From: Thermoanaerobacter pseudethanolicus ATCC 33223
GTDB lineage: Bacteria > Bacillota > Thermoanaerobacteria > Thermoanaerobacterales > Thermoanaerobacteraceae
Assembly (NCBI RefSeq): GCF_000019085.1
Contig: NC_010321.1
Span: 1,809,001 to 1,873,000, forward strand
Direction of reading: 5' to 3'
Length of the DNA: 64,000 bases
Shown here: positions 42,278 to 50,178 of the stretch, one piece after another
Layout: every line of letters starts with the position of its first letter
Position numbering within the stretch: the first letter of the stretch is position 1
Position numbers and translations under genes: made by a program
Notes under the pieces: model-generated
What the model saw: only the letters and a program-made list of their open reading frames with translations
Databases searched by the model: none
Told to the model about the DNA's origin: nothing

Positions 42278-43609
42278 ATAAGCCCCTTGCTTTAATAAAA
42301 TGTTTCTCAACATTTCTACATCAACATTTGAAACTTTTATATCTTCTTTTGCTGCTATACTTGCGGCTGTCCCTGCTGCTTGCCCAGTTGCCATAGCAAT
42401 TGGGGAAACTCTTATTGCTGCATTTGCTTCATGTGTTGATGATATGCATCTGCCTGACACAAGTAAATTATCTACTTTTTTACTATACAAACTTCTATAT
42501 GGTATATCATAATCACTTCCCTCTTTAAGTTTCAGGTAAACAACGTCCTCACCCTCCGGAGAATGTATATCAACAGGATAACCTCCTTTTGCAATGCAGT
42601 CATCAAAACGCTTGTTTGAAACAAGGTCTTCAGCTGTTAATATATATTCACCAACTATTTTTCTAGTTTCTCTCACTCCTATTTGCGGACCTGTTGAAAT
42701 CAATATGCAATTTTCAAAACCAGGTATTCTTTTTTTCATAAAGTTAAACAACTCAATGGCTTGGCTTCTGCCGATTATTTCACCTTTAGTTAAATCTTCT
42801 ATATCTGTACCATTTAGCCTTTGTACCCTTGTCATGTTTACTATAACTTCACCCGGTGTATTTGTTTCAAAAAATAATACCATGTCTCTTTCAAAATTTA
42901 TTTCTCCTTTTTTTCTTGCCTCTTTTAATATAGAATAAAAGCCGTTTACCGATAGTCTTTTTGCTTTTATGATTTTTTCTTTATCTACCATTCTAAATTC
43001 AGTTGGATTATTTAGCATATATTCTTTTATTTTTTTTATATCTACATTGCCTATTCTCACATTCATTGTCATCGGTTGTGTCAAGTTATCCTGAGGTCTT
43101 CCTAATAAATAATTAACGCCACACCTTATAGCAAGGTCTGCATCTCCTGTTGAATCTATATAAATTTTGCTTTTTATAGTCATTTCCCCTGATTTGTTCA
43201 CAATTTTAATTGATTTTATCTTGCTTCCATCCATCTCAACGCCCGATAAATAGCTGTGAAATAGTATTTCTACACCACTATCTATAAGCATCTTTTGCAA
43301 AGTATATTTCATAAGTTCTACATCAAAAGGTGTTACAGTGCTTACAAACCCAGTTGTGTCAATCACATGGCCGGGGCTTCCACCAACTTTCACAAGATTA
43401 TCTACTATCTCTTGTGGTATTCCTTTTACAACCTGTCTATCGCCCGCATGAAACGTCATCATAGGACCAACACCCATATTTGTAAGCGTACCACCAGGAA
43501 ATCCATATCGTTCAATTAGAAGAGTTTGAGCTCCATTTCTTGCAGATGCTATTGCTGCAACTGTACCTGATACGCCACCACCAACAACAACTACGTCATA
43601 TAGTTTCAT
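42272..43609 (-). CDS. FAD-dependent oxidoreductase (FAD_oxidored family)
   Basis: A 445-residue flavoprotein with the dinucleotide-binding start YDVVVVGGGVSGTVAAIASARNGAQTLLIER, YGFPGGTLTNMGVGP, IDSTGDADLAIRCG and the C-terminal LLVSGRCISSTHEANAAIRVSPIAMATGQAAGTAA, all typical of PF12831 proteins. Its substrate is unknown. The ATG at 43609 with AGGTGA lies just after the stop of the HExxH gene, so it is the last gene of a six-gene unit that also holds a hydantoinase-like protein, a TIM barrel, DUF4127 and a permease. Confidence 0.88.
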   Translation of the reverse strand: MKLYDVVVVGGGVSGTVAAIASARNGAQTLLIERYGFPGGTLTNMGVGPMMTFHAGDRQVVKGIPQEIVDNLVKVGGSPGHVIDTTGFVSTVTPFDVELMKYTLQKMLIDSGVEILFHSYLSGVEMDGSKIKSIKIVNKSGEMTIKSKIYIDSTGDADLAIRCGVNYLLGRPQDNLTQPMTMNVRIGNVDIKKIKEYMLNNPTEFRMVDKEKIIKAKRLSVNGFYSILKEARKKGEINFERDMVLFFETNTPGEVIVNMTRVQRLNGTDIEDLTKGEIIGRSQAIELFNFMKKRIPGFENCILISTGPQIGVRETRKIVGEYILTAEDLVSNKRFDDCIAKGGYPVDIHSPEGEDVVYLKLKEGSDYDIPYRSLYSKKVDNLLVSGRCISSTHEANAAIRVSPIAMATGQAAGTAASIAAKEDIKVSNVDVEMLRNILLKQGAYI

Positions 43610-43617
43610 TCTATCAC

Positions 43618-44148
43618 CTACCATATATCATAAAATTCTTTTACAAATGCATGTGCAGCTATTTCACTCAAGGCTCTCAATTTTCTTTTTAGAACAAATG
43701 GCCCGATTTTTATCTGTATTTTTTTTATTTCACTTGTTAATCCAATATATTTGGTCTCTAAATGGTGAAAATATTCATGGGTCAGAAATAAATCTACAAC
43801 TTTTTCGTAATCTCTCCAAAAAATATAGTTATCCGGTATAGAAGGAACAAATATGTTTTGTATATTTTTTTTATAAAGGGTAATCTTTTTTTCTCCACTG
43901 TTATAATCACTAAAAATAGCATAATCAGGATTATAACTTTTTTCATCAGTTTCTACAAGTATATTTTCTTGAAATATTAATTGCCTTATATTTTTGTCTT
44001 TTATTTTTTTTGCCTCTTTGATTCCTCTATCCCATGCCATCTCTAGTATATCATTAAGATTAAGTTCAGATATCCTATTGTAATAAATATCAAATTTTAA
44101 CTCCTGGCTAATTAATTGTTGTTTATCAAGAAATACAGATGGTATCAT
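43618..44148 (-). CDS. Putative HExxH zinc-peptidase-like protein, unknown
   Basis: A 176-residue protein with no recognised family. It contains LFLTHEYFHHLET (near residue 121), a zinc-peptidase-type HExxH, followed about 38 residues later by LSEIAAHAFVKEFYD, whose Glu could be the third ligand as in gluzincin-like folds. No signal peptide or membrane segment is seen. It lies 4 bp downstream of the hydantoinase-like gene and overlaps the FAD gene region closely, so it is surely co-transcribed. Whether it is a protease or a metal enzyme of the pathway is unknown. Confidence 0.7.
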   Translation of the reverse strand: MIPSVFLDKQQLISQELKFDIYYNRISELNLNDILEMAWDRGIKEAKKIKDKNIRQLIFQENILVETDEKSYNPDYAIFSDYNSGEKKITLYKKNIQNIFVPSIPDNYIFWRDYEKVVDLFLTHEYFHHLETKYIGLTSEIKKIQIKIGPFVLKRKLRALSEIAAHAFVKEFYDIW

Positions 44149-44152
44149 TTCA

Positions 44153-46300
44153 TCACCTTTTACTTAATAATATGAGTATCCGGTCATTATCAGATAAACC
44201 GCCTATTTCTACCTTCGCCAGTGAAATTATTTGTTCTTTGTCAATAAGTCCTGATAAGTCTACTATTCTATTTGGTAGTATGATAAAGCAGTCAGGAATT
44301 TCAGCTCCACCATCACCGTAAAATATGTTTTGTTCTAATGCTTTGTTTAAATAATTTTCAAAGTTTGTTATATTTGTTCTATATACTTTACCGTTATTTT
44401 TGTTAAGTCTTATAACTCCTTCTTTGTCTATTACCATTACGCTTTCTATTTTTTGTGATAACAATCCAAAAAATTTCTTCTTGTTTTCTATGCCTTTTAC
44501 GATATACATTGAACCTGTTTCATCGATTATTTGAACGTTTTTTGCTGACTCGAGCTTCATTGATTGAGCTGCTATTTTCTTTATTTCTTCTCGTCCTAAA
44601 TTCCTGTTTAATATGTCCTTCGAACGCAACTCTGTAGCTCCTGTCGCAATTGCCCTCACTATATTTTTCTGTGAGTCTATTTCTACATATATTTCTACTG
44701 TTTCCTCTAATGCTCCCGATTTTATCACTGCTTCTTTTGCTTCGTTTCTTATTGACAATATGTCTTTTTCAGTAGGATTTTGTATGGTACGCTCTACTAT
44801 TTCTCTTACCATTGCAAGTGCTACACCTATTGTAGAGATCACCTGGGCGTTTTTGGCTATTCTATGGTCCATACCCATCATTTTTGCAACATAGGGAACT
44901 ATTGATGCACTTCCTCCTCCCCCACCTACAAGTACTGTAGTAGATTTGTCAAGTTTGTAATCAGTAAGAAGTTGTTCAACAACTTTTATTACTTTCATGC
45001 TCGCAATGTCCATAATTTTCTTTGCTACTTCTTCAACTGTTTTATTAAGTTTTTTCGCAATTGGTTCTAAGGCCCTTCTTGCAGCTTCTACATTACCATA
45101 GGCATAATCTTCTGGTCTTACATATCCTAATACGTTTGCTGCACAGGATACAGTTACTGCAAATACTTTTCCATTCTTGCTTTTGATTGCAACATAATTA
45201 TCAGGATCGTTCTTTTTTGGTTTTATATATACTATTTCAGGTTCTATTATTTCTTCTGGATCGCTGTAGACTGCATAAGGTAAATTTGCAATATGAGCAC
45301 TTCTGGGTCCAACGTCTTCTATATCTTTGTCACCAAGCCTTATCATACTTCCCCCTGCTATTCCTACCGTTCTTACGTCAAGAGAATTAAGATATGTTTT
45401 ATGCCCTCCAATTTCCGCATAGTTTACCATTACTTTGCCTGTTTTTATTGCAGAGATATCTGTACTTGTTCCTCCAACTTCAAGGAATATGCCATCAGAT
45501 ATTTTTTCATACATAAGGGCACCCGCTACACCTGCAGCAGGTCCTGAAAGCAAGGTAAGTATTGGTCTTTTTCTCACTTCTGCTATACTCATTACTCCTC
45601 CGTCACCTCTCATTATCATAAGAGGTGCCTTTATGCCGGATTTCTTTACGCTTTCTTCTGTCATGTTTGCTGTTTCTATCATTTTGGGAAGTATGCATGC
45701 GTTTATTGCTGCGGTCCTTGTCCTTATTTTTAATCCGTATAGCTTTGTTATTTCGTGCGTTGCTGTCACCGGAAGTCCTTTTTGTTCTACAATCTCTATT
45801 ATTCTATTCTCTGTTGTTGGATCGTCCACTGAAAAGGCTTGAGCAGCAACAACTGCTCCTATCTCTTGCGTCTTTAACTCTTCGATTTTCATTTCTACGT
45901 TTTTTTCAAATTCGTCGTCTAATTCAACATATTTATTTACAATCTTTAATATTTTACCTGGTGCAAGTTCTATATCTTGTATATTTGTATCGCTTTTTAC
46001 TTTAATACCTTCAATCCCCCTCCCTGCAGCTATAATGCCAACAGGAACAACATCACCTTCTAATAATGCATTTGTTGCCTGTGTTGTACCATGAGCTATA
46101 AACAAGACATCTCCTGGCTTAATGTTGTACTCATCCATAAGTTTTTTAAGTACATCAATAATGCCTTTCGCGACTCCCTCTTTTGCAGTATGAGTTGTGG
46201 GAAGCTTTACTGTCCCTATTAATTCATAAGTGTCATTATCTATGGCAACCGCATCTGTGAATGTTCCTCCAACATCTATACCGATTCTTACTTTCAACAT
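44153..46300 (-). CDS. Hydantoinase/oxoprolinase family protein (HyuA-like)
   Basis: A 715-residue ATP-using amidohydrolase-type protein. The N-terminal hydantoinase domain starts RIGIDVGGTFTDAVAIDNDTYELIGTVKLPTT. The central hydantoinase/oxoprolinase domain contains LLSGPAAGVAGALMYEKISDGIFLEVGGTSTDISAI with actin-like phosphate loops, and TTVLVGGGGGSASIVPYVAK. The C-terminal 200 residues are unlike typical HyuA. No HyuB partner is present, which suggests a role other than classic hydantoin cleavage. It is second-to-middle in the 42-50 kb operon. Confidence 0.88.
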   Translation of the reverse strand: MLKVRIGIDVGGTFTDAVAIDNDTYELIGTVKLPTTHTAKEGVAKGIIDVLKKLMDEYNIKPGDVLFIAHGTTQATNALLEGDVVPVGIIAAGRGIEGIKVKSDTNIQDIELAPGKILKIVNKYVELDDEFEKNVEMKIEELKTQEIGAVVAAQAFSVDDPTTENRIIEIVEQKGLPVTATHEITKLYGLKIRTRTAAINACILPKMIETANMTEESVKKSGIKAPLMIMRGDGGVMSIAEVRKRPILTLLSGPAAGVAGALMYEKISDGIFLEVGGTSTDISAIKTGKVMVNYAEIGGHKTYLNSLDVRTVGIAGGSMIRLGDKDIEDVGPRSAHIANLPYAVYSDPEEIIEPEIVYIKPKKNDPDNYVAIKSKNGKVFAVTVSCAANVLGYVRPEDYAYGNVEAARRALEPIAKKLNKTVEEVAKKIMDIASMKVIKVVEQLLTDYKLDKSTTVLVGGGGGSASIVPYVAKMMGMDHRIAKNAQVISTIGVALAMVREIVERTIQNPTEKDILSIRNEAKEAVIKSGALEETVEIYVEIDSQKNIVRAIATGATELRSKDILNRNLGREEIKKIAAQSMKLESAKNVQIIDETGSMYIVKGIENKKKFFGLLSQKIESVMVIDKEGVIRLNKNNGKVYRTNITNFENYLNKALEQNIFYGDGGAEIPDCFIILPNRIVDLSGLIDKEQIISLAKVEIGGLSDNDRILILLSKR

Positions 46301-46324
46301 TATCTCCTCCTTATGGAAATTATA

Positions 46325-47005
46325 CTAAAGCCTGTTAATAGCTTTTCTGTATTCACTTGTAGCTTTTTCTACTTGTTCTGGGTTGTTGCCTGTAACAACA
46401 GCACCAATCATAAAACCTTTAGCACCAATATTATAAAGATCTTCTACTTCTTCAGGTAGAATAATCCTTTGAGTAGGTACAACTACCGGTTTATTGACAC
46501 ATTCAACTATTTCTCTATACCTCATTAAATCTGCTAAATGAATAGTATCGCTTTTATCTTCCGGTAACATATCCGCTTCAATTATATCAACATTTAAATA
46601 GTTCAATGTCTTTATTTCATCAATAGTATAATCTCTCGTTATCGCAGACATTATTGTAAGCCCCGATTTATAAATATATAAGGGCATATGATGAACGAAC
46701 ATTGATATAAAGTCAAAACCAATATCTTTTAATATTTTAATTTCTTCTTTTTCAATACAAGATTCATCTCCCCCTGGCACAATGCCTACAGGTATGTTGA
46801 CTTTTCTTACAATTTCCTCTAGAATATCTACTTGTTCTATTAGTCTTGGAAACCTATTGCCACTTGCTCTATGAAAAACATTTGTATGGACCTTAATTGC
46901 ATCGGCACCACCATTGACTGCCGCCAAAGCAAGTTCTAAAGTATTTTGAGGGAGACTAACAATAAGTGTCATTTTATTGCTTTTTAACCTTTCAATCAAT
47001 CTCAT
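46325..47005 (-). CDS. TIM-barrel protein, unknown enzyme
   Basis: A 226-residue beta/alpha-barrel-like protein. The pattern MTLIVSLPQNTLELALAAVNGGADAIKVHTNVF, ending PEEVEDLYNIGAKGFMIGAVVTGNNPEQVEKA, recalls phosphate-binding barrel enzymes such as NanE or HisA/TrpF relatives (late GAKGFMIGAVV loop), but no family is certain. No membrane segment. It lies between DUF4127 and the hydantoinase-like gene with 25-bp gaps. Confidence 0.7.
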   Translation of the reverse strand: MRLIERLKSNKMTLIVSLPQNTLELALAAVNGGADAIKVHTNVFHRASGNRFPRLIEQVDILEEIVRKVNIPVGIVPGGDESCIEKEEIKILKDIGFDFISMFVHHMPLYIYKSGLTIMSAITRDYTIDEIKTLNYLNVDIIEADMLPEDKSDTIHLADLMRYREIVECVNKPVVVPTQRIILPEEVEDLYNIGAKGFMIGAVVTGNNPEQVEKATSEYRKAINRL

Positions 47006-47030
47006 AATAATATCACCCCTCTAGAAAAAT

Positions 47031-48536
47031 TTATATTTGAACTTTAACATCCACTTTTATTTCAAATGTCCTATTCCATGGAAAAGAGCATTCAATGTGA
47101 TAATCTTTTATTTGCAAATTTTCTAAAATCTTAATAGGTTTATTTAATATTGATTTCTTAATAATCTCATCATGTTTTTTCATAAGTTCACATAATATTA
47201 TATTATAATTGTATTTAAACTCTCTAAATAAATGGATATTTTCTCCTTCCTTTTGTAAAATTTTATTTATTTTTGGGCGAACTATGCTTTGGTATAAAAA
47301 GTCATCATAAAACCTTTCTATAAGAAATTCAAGAAATAATTTACTGTCCTTATTCTCTTCATATAACAAAGCATAAAATAAGAGTCCTGTCCCAATACTA
47401 TTTGAAGCCGTATTCCAGGCTGTATATCCATATATTTCATGTAATAAGTTGTTTTTCGAAAGAAAATAAATAAGTTCTTTCCAGCCTCCATTGGCATGAC
47501 ATAAATCAAATATTATAATTTTGTGATTTTTTATATAGGCATCTAGTTCTTCATCATTTATATAAACATCTTCAGCTTTAACACCTTCAAGGTATTTATA
47601 ATGGTCATCATCAATCCAAATAATGTCATCAAATATTTTAGGCGTTATTATATATAAAATTATCTGATCATTTACTTCATTTATATCAAAACCAGCGGCT
47701 TTGATATGCAAATCTAAAGTTTCGTAAATTGGTATGTTTTCGTATTGTGCTACTACATATCTTAGACGATCATTATCATACACTAACCTTCCAATTTTCA
47801 TTCTTGAAATATCATTCAATACCCTTACAAATAAAATCTGACCAAACTCGTCAGCACCTGGCATCATCATTATCTTTTCTTCAAGACCTAATTCTCTTAT
47901 TTTTGTAAGCAGTCTTTCCTGCTCTAAAAGATGAATTCCTATTTTATCACAATCTTCTTGACCTAAAACCAAAAAATCTATTATTCCCTCATTTACCAAA
48001 TCGATTGAGATATTATTAACTTCATGATTGCGTCTTCTGGCTTTTAAATAACCATCAAGAATAGACTTAGGAATTATCTTTTCAAGCTCTTTTATTCTAC
48101 TAAAATTTTCGTGTTCATTATAAGCTAGGGAAGAATATTCATTAATCAGTTTCCAATATTCATATGTTTTTTCGTCTTTCACACTTATAGATGTTCTCAT
48201 AATTATATTAAAGGCATATACCTTGCAATTACTATTATTCTTTTTAAACTCTCTAATAGATTCTGCAAACCCATACGGAACAACATTTAAATTCATTTCT
48301 CTACTTGCAATTAAACCACCATAGGCTAACATATCTATAGATAAAATAAGATAATCTACATTACGGAGATTCATCAACCACTTTCTTATATATTCTACAT
48401 CCCCATGAGTAGTAAATTTACCCAGCTTTTCTTCAGTCGGTGTAATAATATCTATTCCCTTGATTTTAGCTGCTTTTAATATAAAATCATAATTGCAGGG
48501 TCTGTTGTCAAGCGGAATATACGCTATCTTTAGCAC
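47031..48536 (-). CDS. DUF4127 family protein
   Basis: A 501-residue cytosolic protein beginning LKIAYIPLDNRPCNYDFILKAAKIKG, the hallmark of DUF4127. Other blocks are DYLILSIDMLAYGGLIASRE, LGQEDCDKIGIHLLEQ, MPGADEFGQILFVR, and IIFDLCHANGGWKELIY...TAWNTASNSIGTGL. The family has no known activity, although the conserved Asp/Asn/His residues look enzymatic. The start is probably a GTG at 48536 after AGGAGGG. It is co-directional with the permease and hydantoinase-like genes. Confidence 0.88.
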   Translation of the reverse strand: MLKIAYIPLDNRPCNYDFILKAAKIKGIDIITPTEEKLGKFTTHGDVEYIRKWLMNLRNVDYLILSIDMLAYGGLIASREMNLNVVPYGFAESIREFKKNNSNCKVYAFNIIMRTSISVKDEKTYEYWKLINEYSSLAYNEHENFSRIKELEKIIPKSILDGYLKARRRNHEVNNISIDLVNEGIIDFLVLGQEDCDKIGIHLLEQERLLTKIRELGLEEKIMMMPGADEFGQILFVRVLNDISRMKIGRLVYDNDRLRYVVAQYENIPIYETLDLHIKAAGFDINEVNDQIILYIITPKIFDDIIWIDDDHYKYLEGVKAEDVYINDEELDAYIKNHKIIIFDLCHANGGWKELIYFLSKNNLLHEIYGYTAWNTASNSIGTGLLFYALLYEENKDSKLFLEFLIERFYDDFLYQSIVRPKINKILQKEGENIHLFREFKYNYNIILCELMKKHDEIIKKSILNKPIKILENLQIKDYHIECSFPWNRTFEIKVDVKVQI

Positions 48537-48576
48537 TGTATCTGCCCTCCTCAAAAAATTTATAGTTATATTATCC

Positions 48577-48608
48577 TATAAAGGGGGGGGAATAACCTCC
48601 CCCTTTTC
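48577..48608 (-). terminator. GC hairpin with G8 tract between permease and DUF4127 genes
   Basis: On the minus strand AAAGGGGGAGG can pair with CCCCCCCCTTT across a short loop, followed by TTTATAGG. It may attenuate or stabilise the downstream mRNA. Confidence 0.5.
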
Positions 48609-48615
48609 CTTCTTT

Positions 48616-49911
48616 TTACCATTTAAAAAGCGCTACATATATAATATCTAACAATACAACAATTAACATATATGGTAATGTCTTTTTCAGAATGGTTGTT
48701 GTATCTGTATTTGTAAAGTATGCAGTCCAAACGTTATGAGTATTAGTAGGGTCACACACACCTTGAATATTGCCTGTAGCAATCAATGCACCCATAATAG
48801 CTTGAGGAGGTAATATACCTGCTGAAATCATGAGGGCAGCAACACCACTCCCTAGTCCCCATAAGTTTAAAGGTCCTCTGTAAAGTGCCAATGGTGATAG
48901 TATCACAAAAAATAATACATATCCAATTTTCGAAGTTGGTAAAATTTTGGAAATAATTGGAGAAATTAGTGCTGCAGTTGTTTTATCCATAACAGCGAGT
49001 AAAAGCATACCAATCCCTATCATCAAACCTAGTGCAGGTGCGACATCCTTTATCCCCTCAATTATTGAACTTGTAAGTAGATTTTTTATTTCGCGGGGTC
49101 TTGTTGTCAAAATACCATAAAGAATACCTATTAACATTGCTGATATTATATCTATCTGAATTGGTTTGCCTTCTGCATCTTTAAAGATTAATGGCCATAT
49201 GAAAAGGAGTAAAACGGGTATGATTGGCGTCAAAAGAGCATACCAAGAAGCGCGAGGCTTTTCTTCCTGAGTTTCTGTGGGCATTGCCCAAGCAGTAACA
49301 GTCTTCTTTTTCGGTACATTGATAAATATAAACAATAAAAGAACAACTGCTGCAATTATTCCAAAAGCTAAGGCAAAGCTTTTTATTGTTGCCATATCAA
49401 GGTTTAAAGCACTTTGGTAAAAAGCATAGTTCATAACATTAAATAAACCTCCTAAATTTAACCCCATGAGCAACAATGAAGCAGCAATAACTGGTTCAAT
49501 TCCTACTGATATTAAAATGGGTAAAACAATCGTTCCTACCATTATTACAGATCCTAAGCCTCCGAGAGAAGTAAATATAAGAGCAACTGCAAAGGTTATT
49601 GCTAATGCAACGATAATCGGCCTGTCTCCCCCTAATTCTGCAGCAGTTCTTACAATGCTTTCAGAAATTCCTGTTTTGTTTATTATCTGCGCTAAAATTG
49701 CACCAAATATTGCAGCAGCCATTGCGCTTTGAAGCCTCACAGCTCCAGCACCTATTATGTTCGATAAAATGTAATTTAAAGGCATCCCAGCTATTATAGC
49801 AATAACAATAGCCATTGATGGTAGTGCTAAAAGCGCAGGCATTTTTTGTGTAACCATTAAGTACGCAAAGAAGACAAACACTAAAATGATTAAAATACCT
49901 TGGACACTCAT
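48616..49911 (-). CDS. Multi-pass permease, gluconate/citrate-H+ symporter-like
   Basis: A 431-residue inner-membrane carrier with about 11-12 hydrophobic segments. The two-fold pattern, AAAIFGAILAQIINKTGISESIVRTAAELGGDRP in the first half and PLALYRGPLNLWGLGSGVAALMI in the second, resembles the ion-transporter superfamily (GntP/DcuC/CitMHS). ATG at 49911 has AAGGAGGG in front. It heads the 42-50 kb operon, so it likely imports the pathway substrate, probably an organic acid or amide (inference). Confidence 0.82.
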   Translation of the reverse strand: MSVQGILIILVFVFFAYLMVTQKMPALLALPSMAIVIAIIAGMPLNYILSNIIGAGAVRLQSAMAAAIFGAILAQIINKTGISESIVRTAAELGGDRPIIVALAITFAVALIFTSLGGLGSVIMVGTIVLPILISVGIEPVIAASLLLMGLNLGGLFNVMNYAFYQSALNLDMATIKSFALAFGIIAAVVLLLFIFINVPKKKTVTAWAMPTETQEEKPRASWYALLTPIIPVLLLFIWPLIFKDAEGKPIQIDIISAMLIGILYGILTTRPREIKNLLTSSIIEGIKDVAPALGLMIGIGMLLLAVMDKTTAALISPIISKILPTSKIGYVLFFVILSPLALYRGPLNLWGLGSGVAALMISAGILPPQAIMGALIATGNIQGVCDPTNTHNVWTAYFTNTDTTTILKKTLPYMLIVVLLDIIYVALFKW

Positions 49912-49990
49912 AAAAACCCTCCTTAAATTTTTATTGAGTTTCGCGAATCCCTCAAAACTCATACTGATTGAAGGATTCCATATTTATTTC

Positions 49991-50063
49991 CAAAGGGATT
50001 CCCTTGTTTTTATTTGTTTTCCAGTATTTTCAGCAAAGAAAACTATAGATAGGAATCCCTTTG
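49991..50063. repeat. 12-bp perfect inverted repeat in the permease leader
   Basis: CAAAGGGATTCC (49991-50002) and GGAATCCCTTTG (50052-50063), with 49 bp between, lie in the 267-bp gap between the permease and the secreted-protein gene. They may be operator halves or leader hairpin arms. Confidence 0.55.
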
Positions 50064-50178
50064 AAAAATCAAATAAATCCAAAATGTCTATTATTTTTAT
50101 TAAAATCCTTGTTATAAATTAGAAGAAACATCTAATTCAATTTAAATTTTTTGCATTAACAATAGTAGACATTGAAAT

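Noticed and set aside
45187-46005. Several plus-strand frames antisense to the hydantoinase-like gene
   Set aside because: Mutually overlapping, Leu/Phe/Ser-rich translations typical of antisense shadows.
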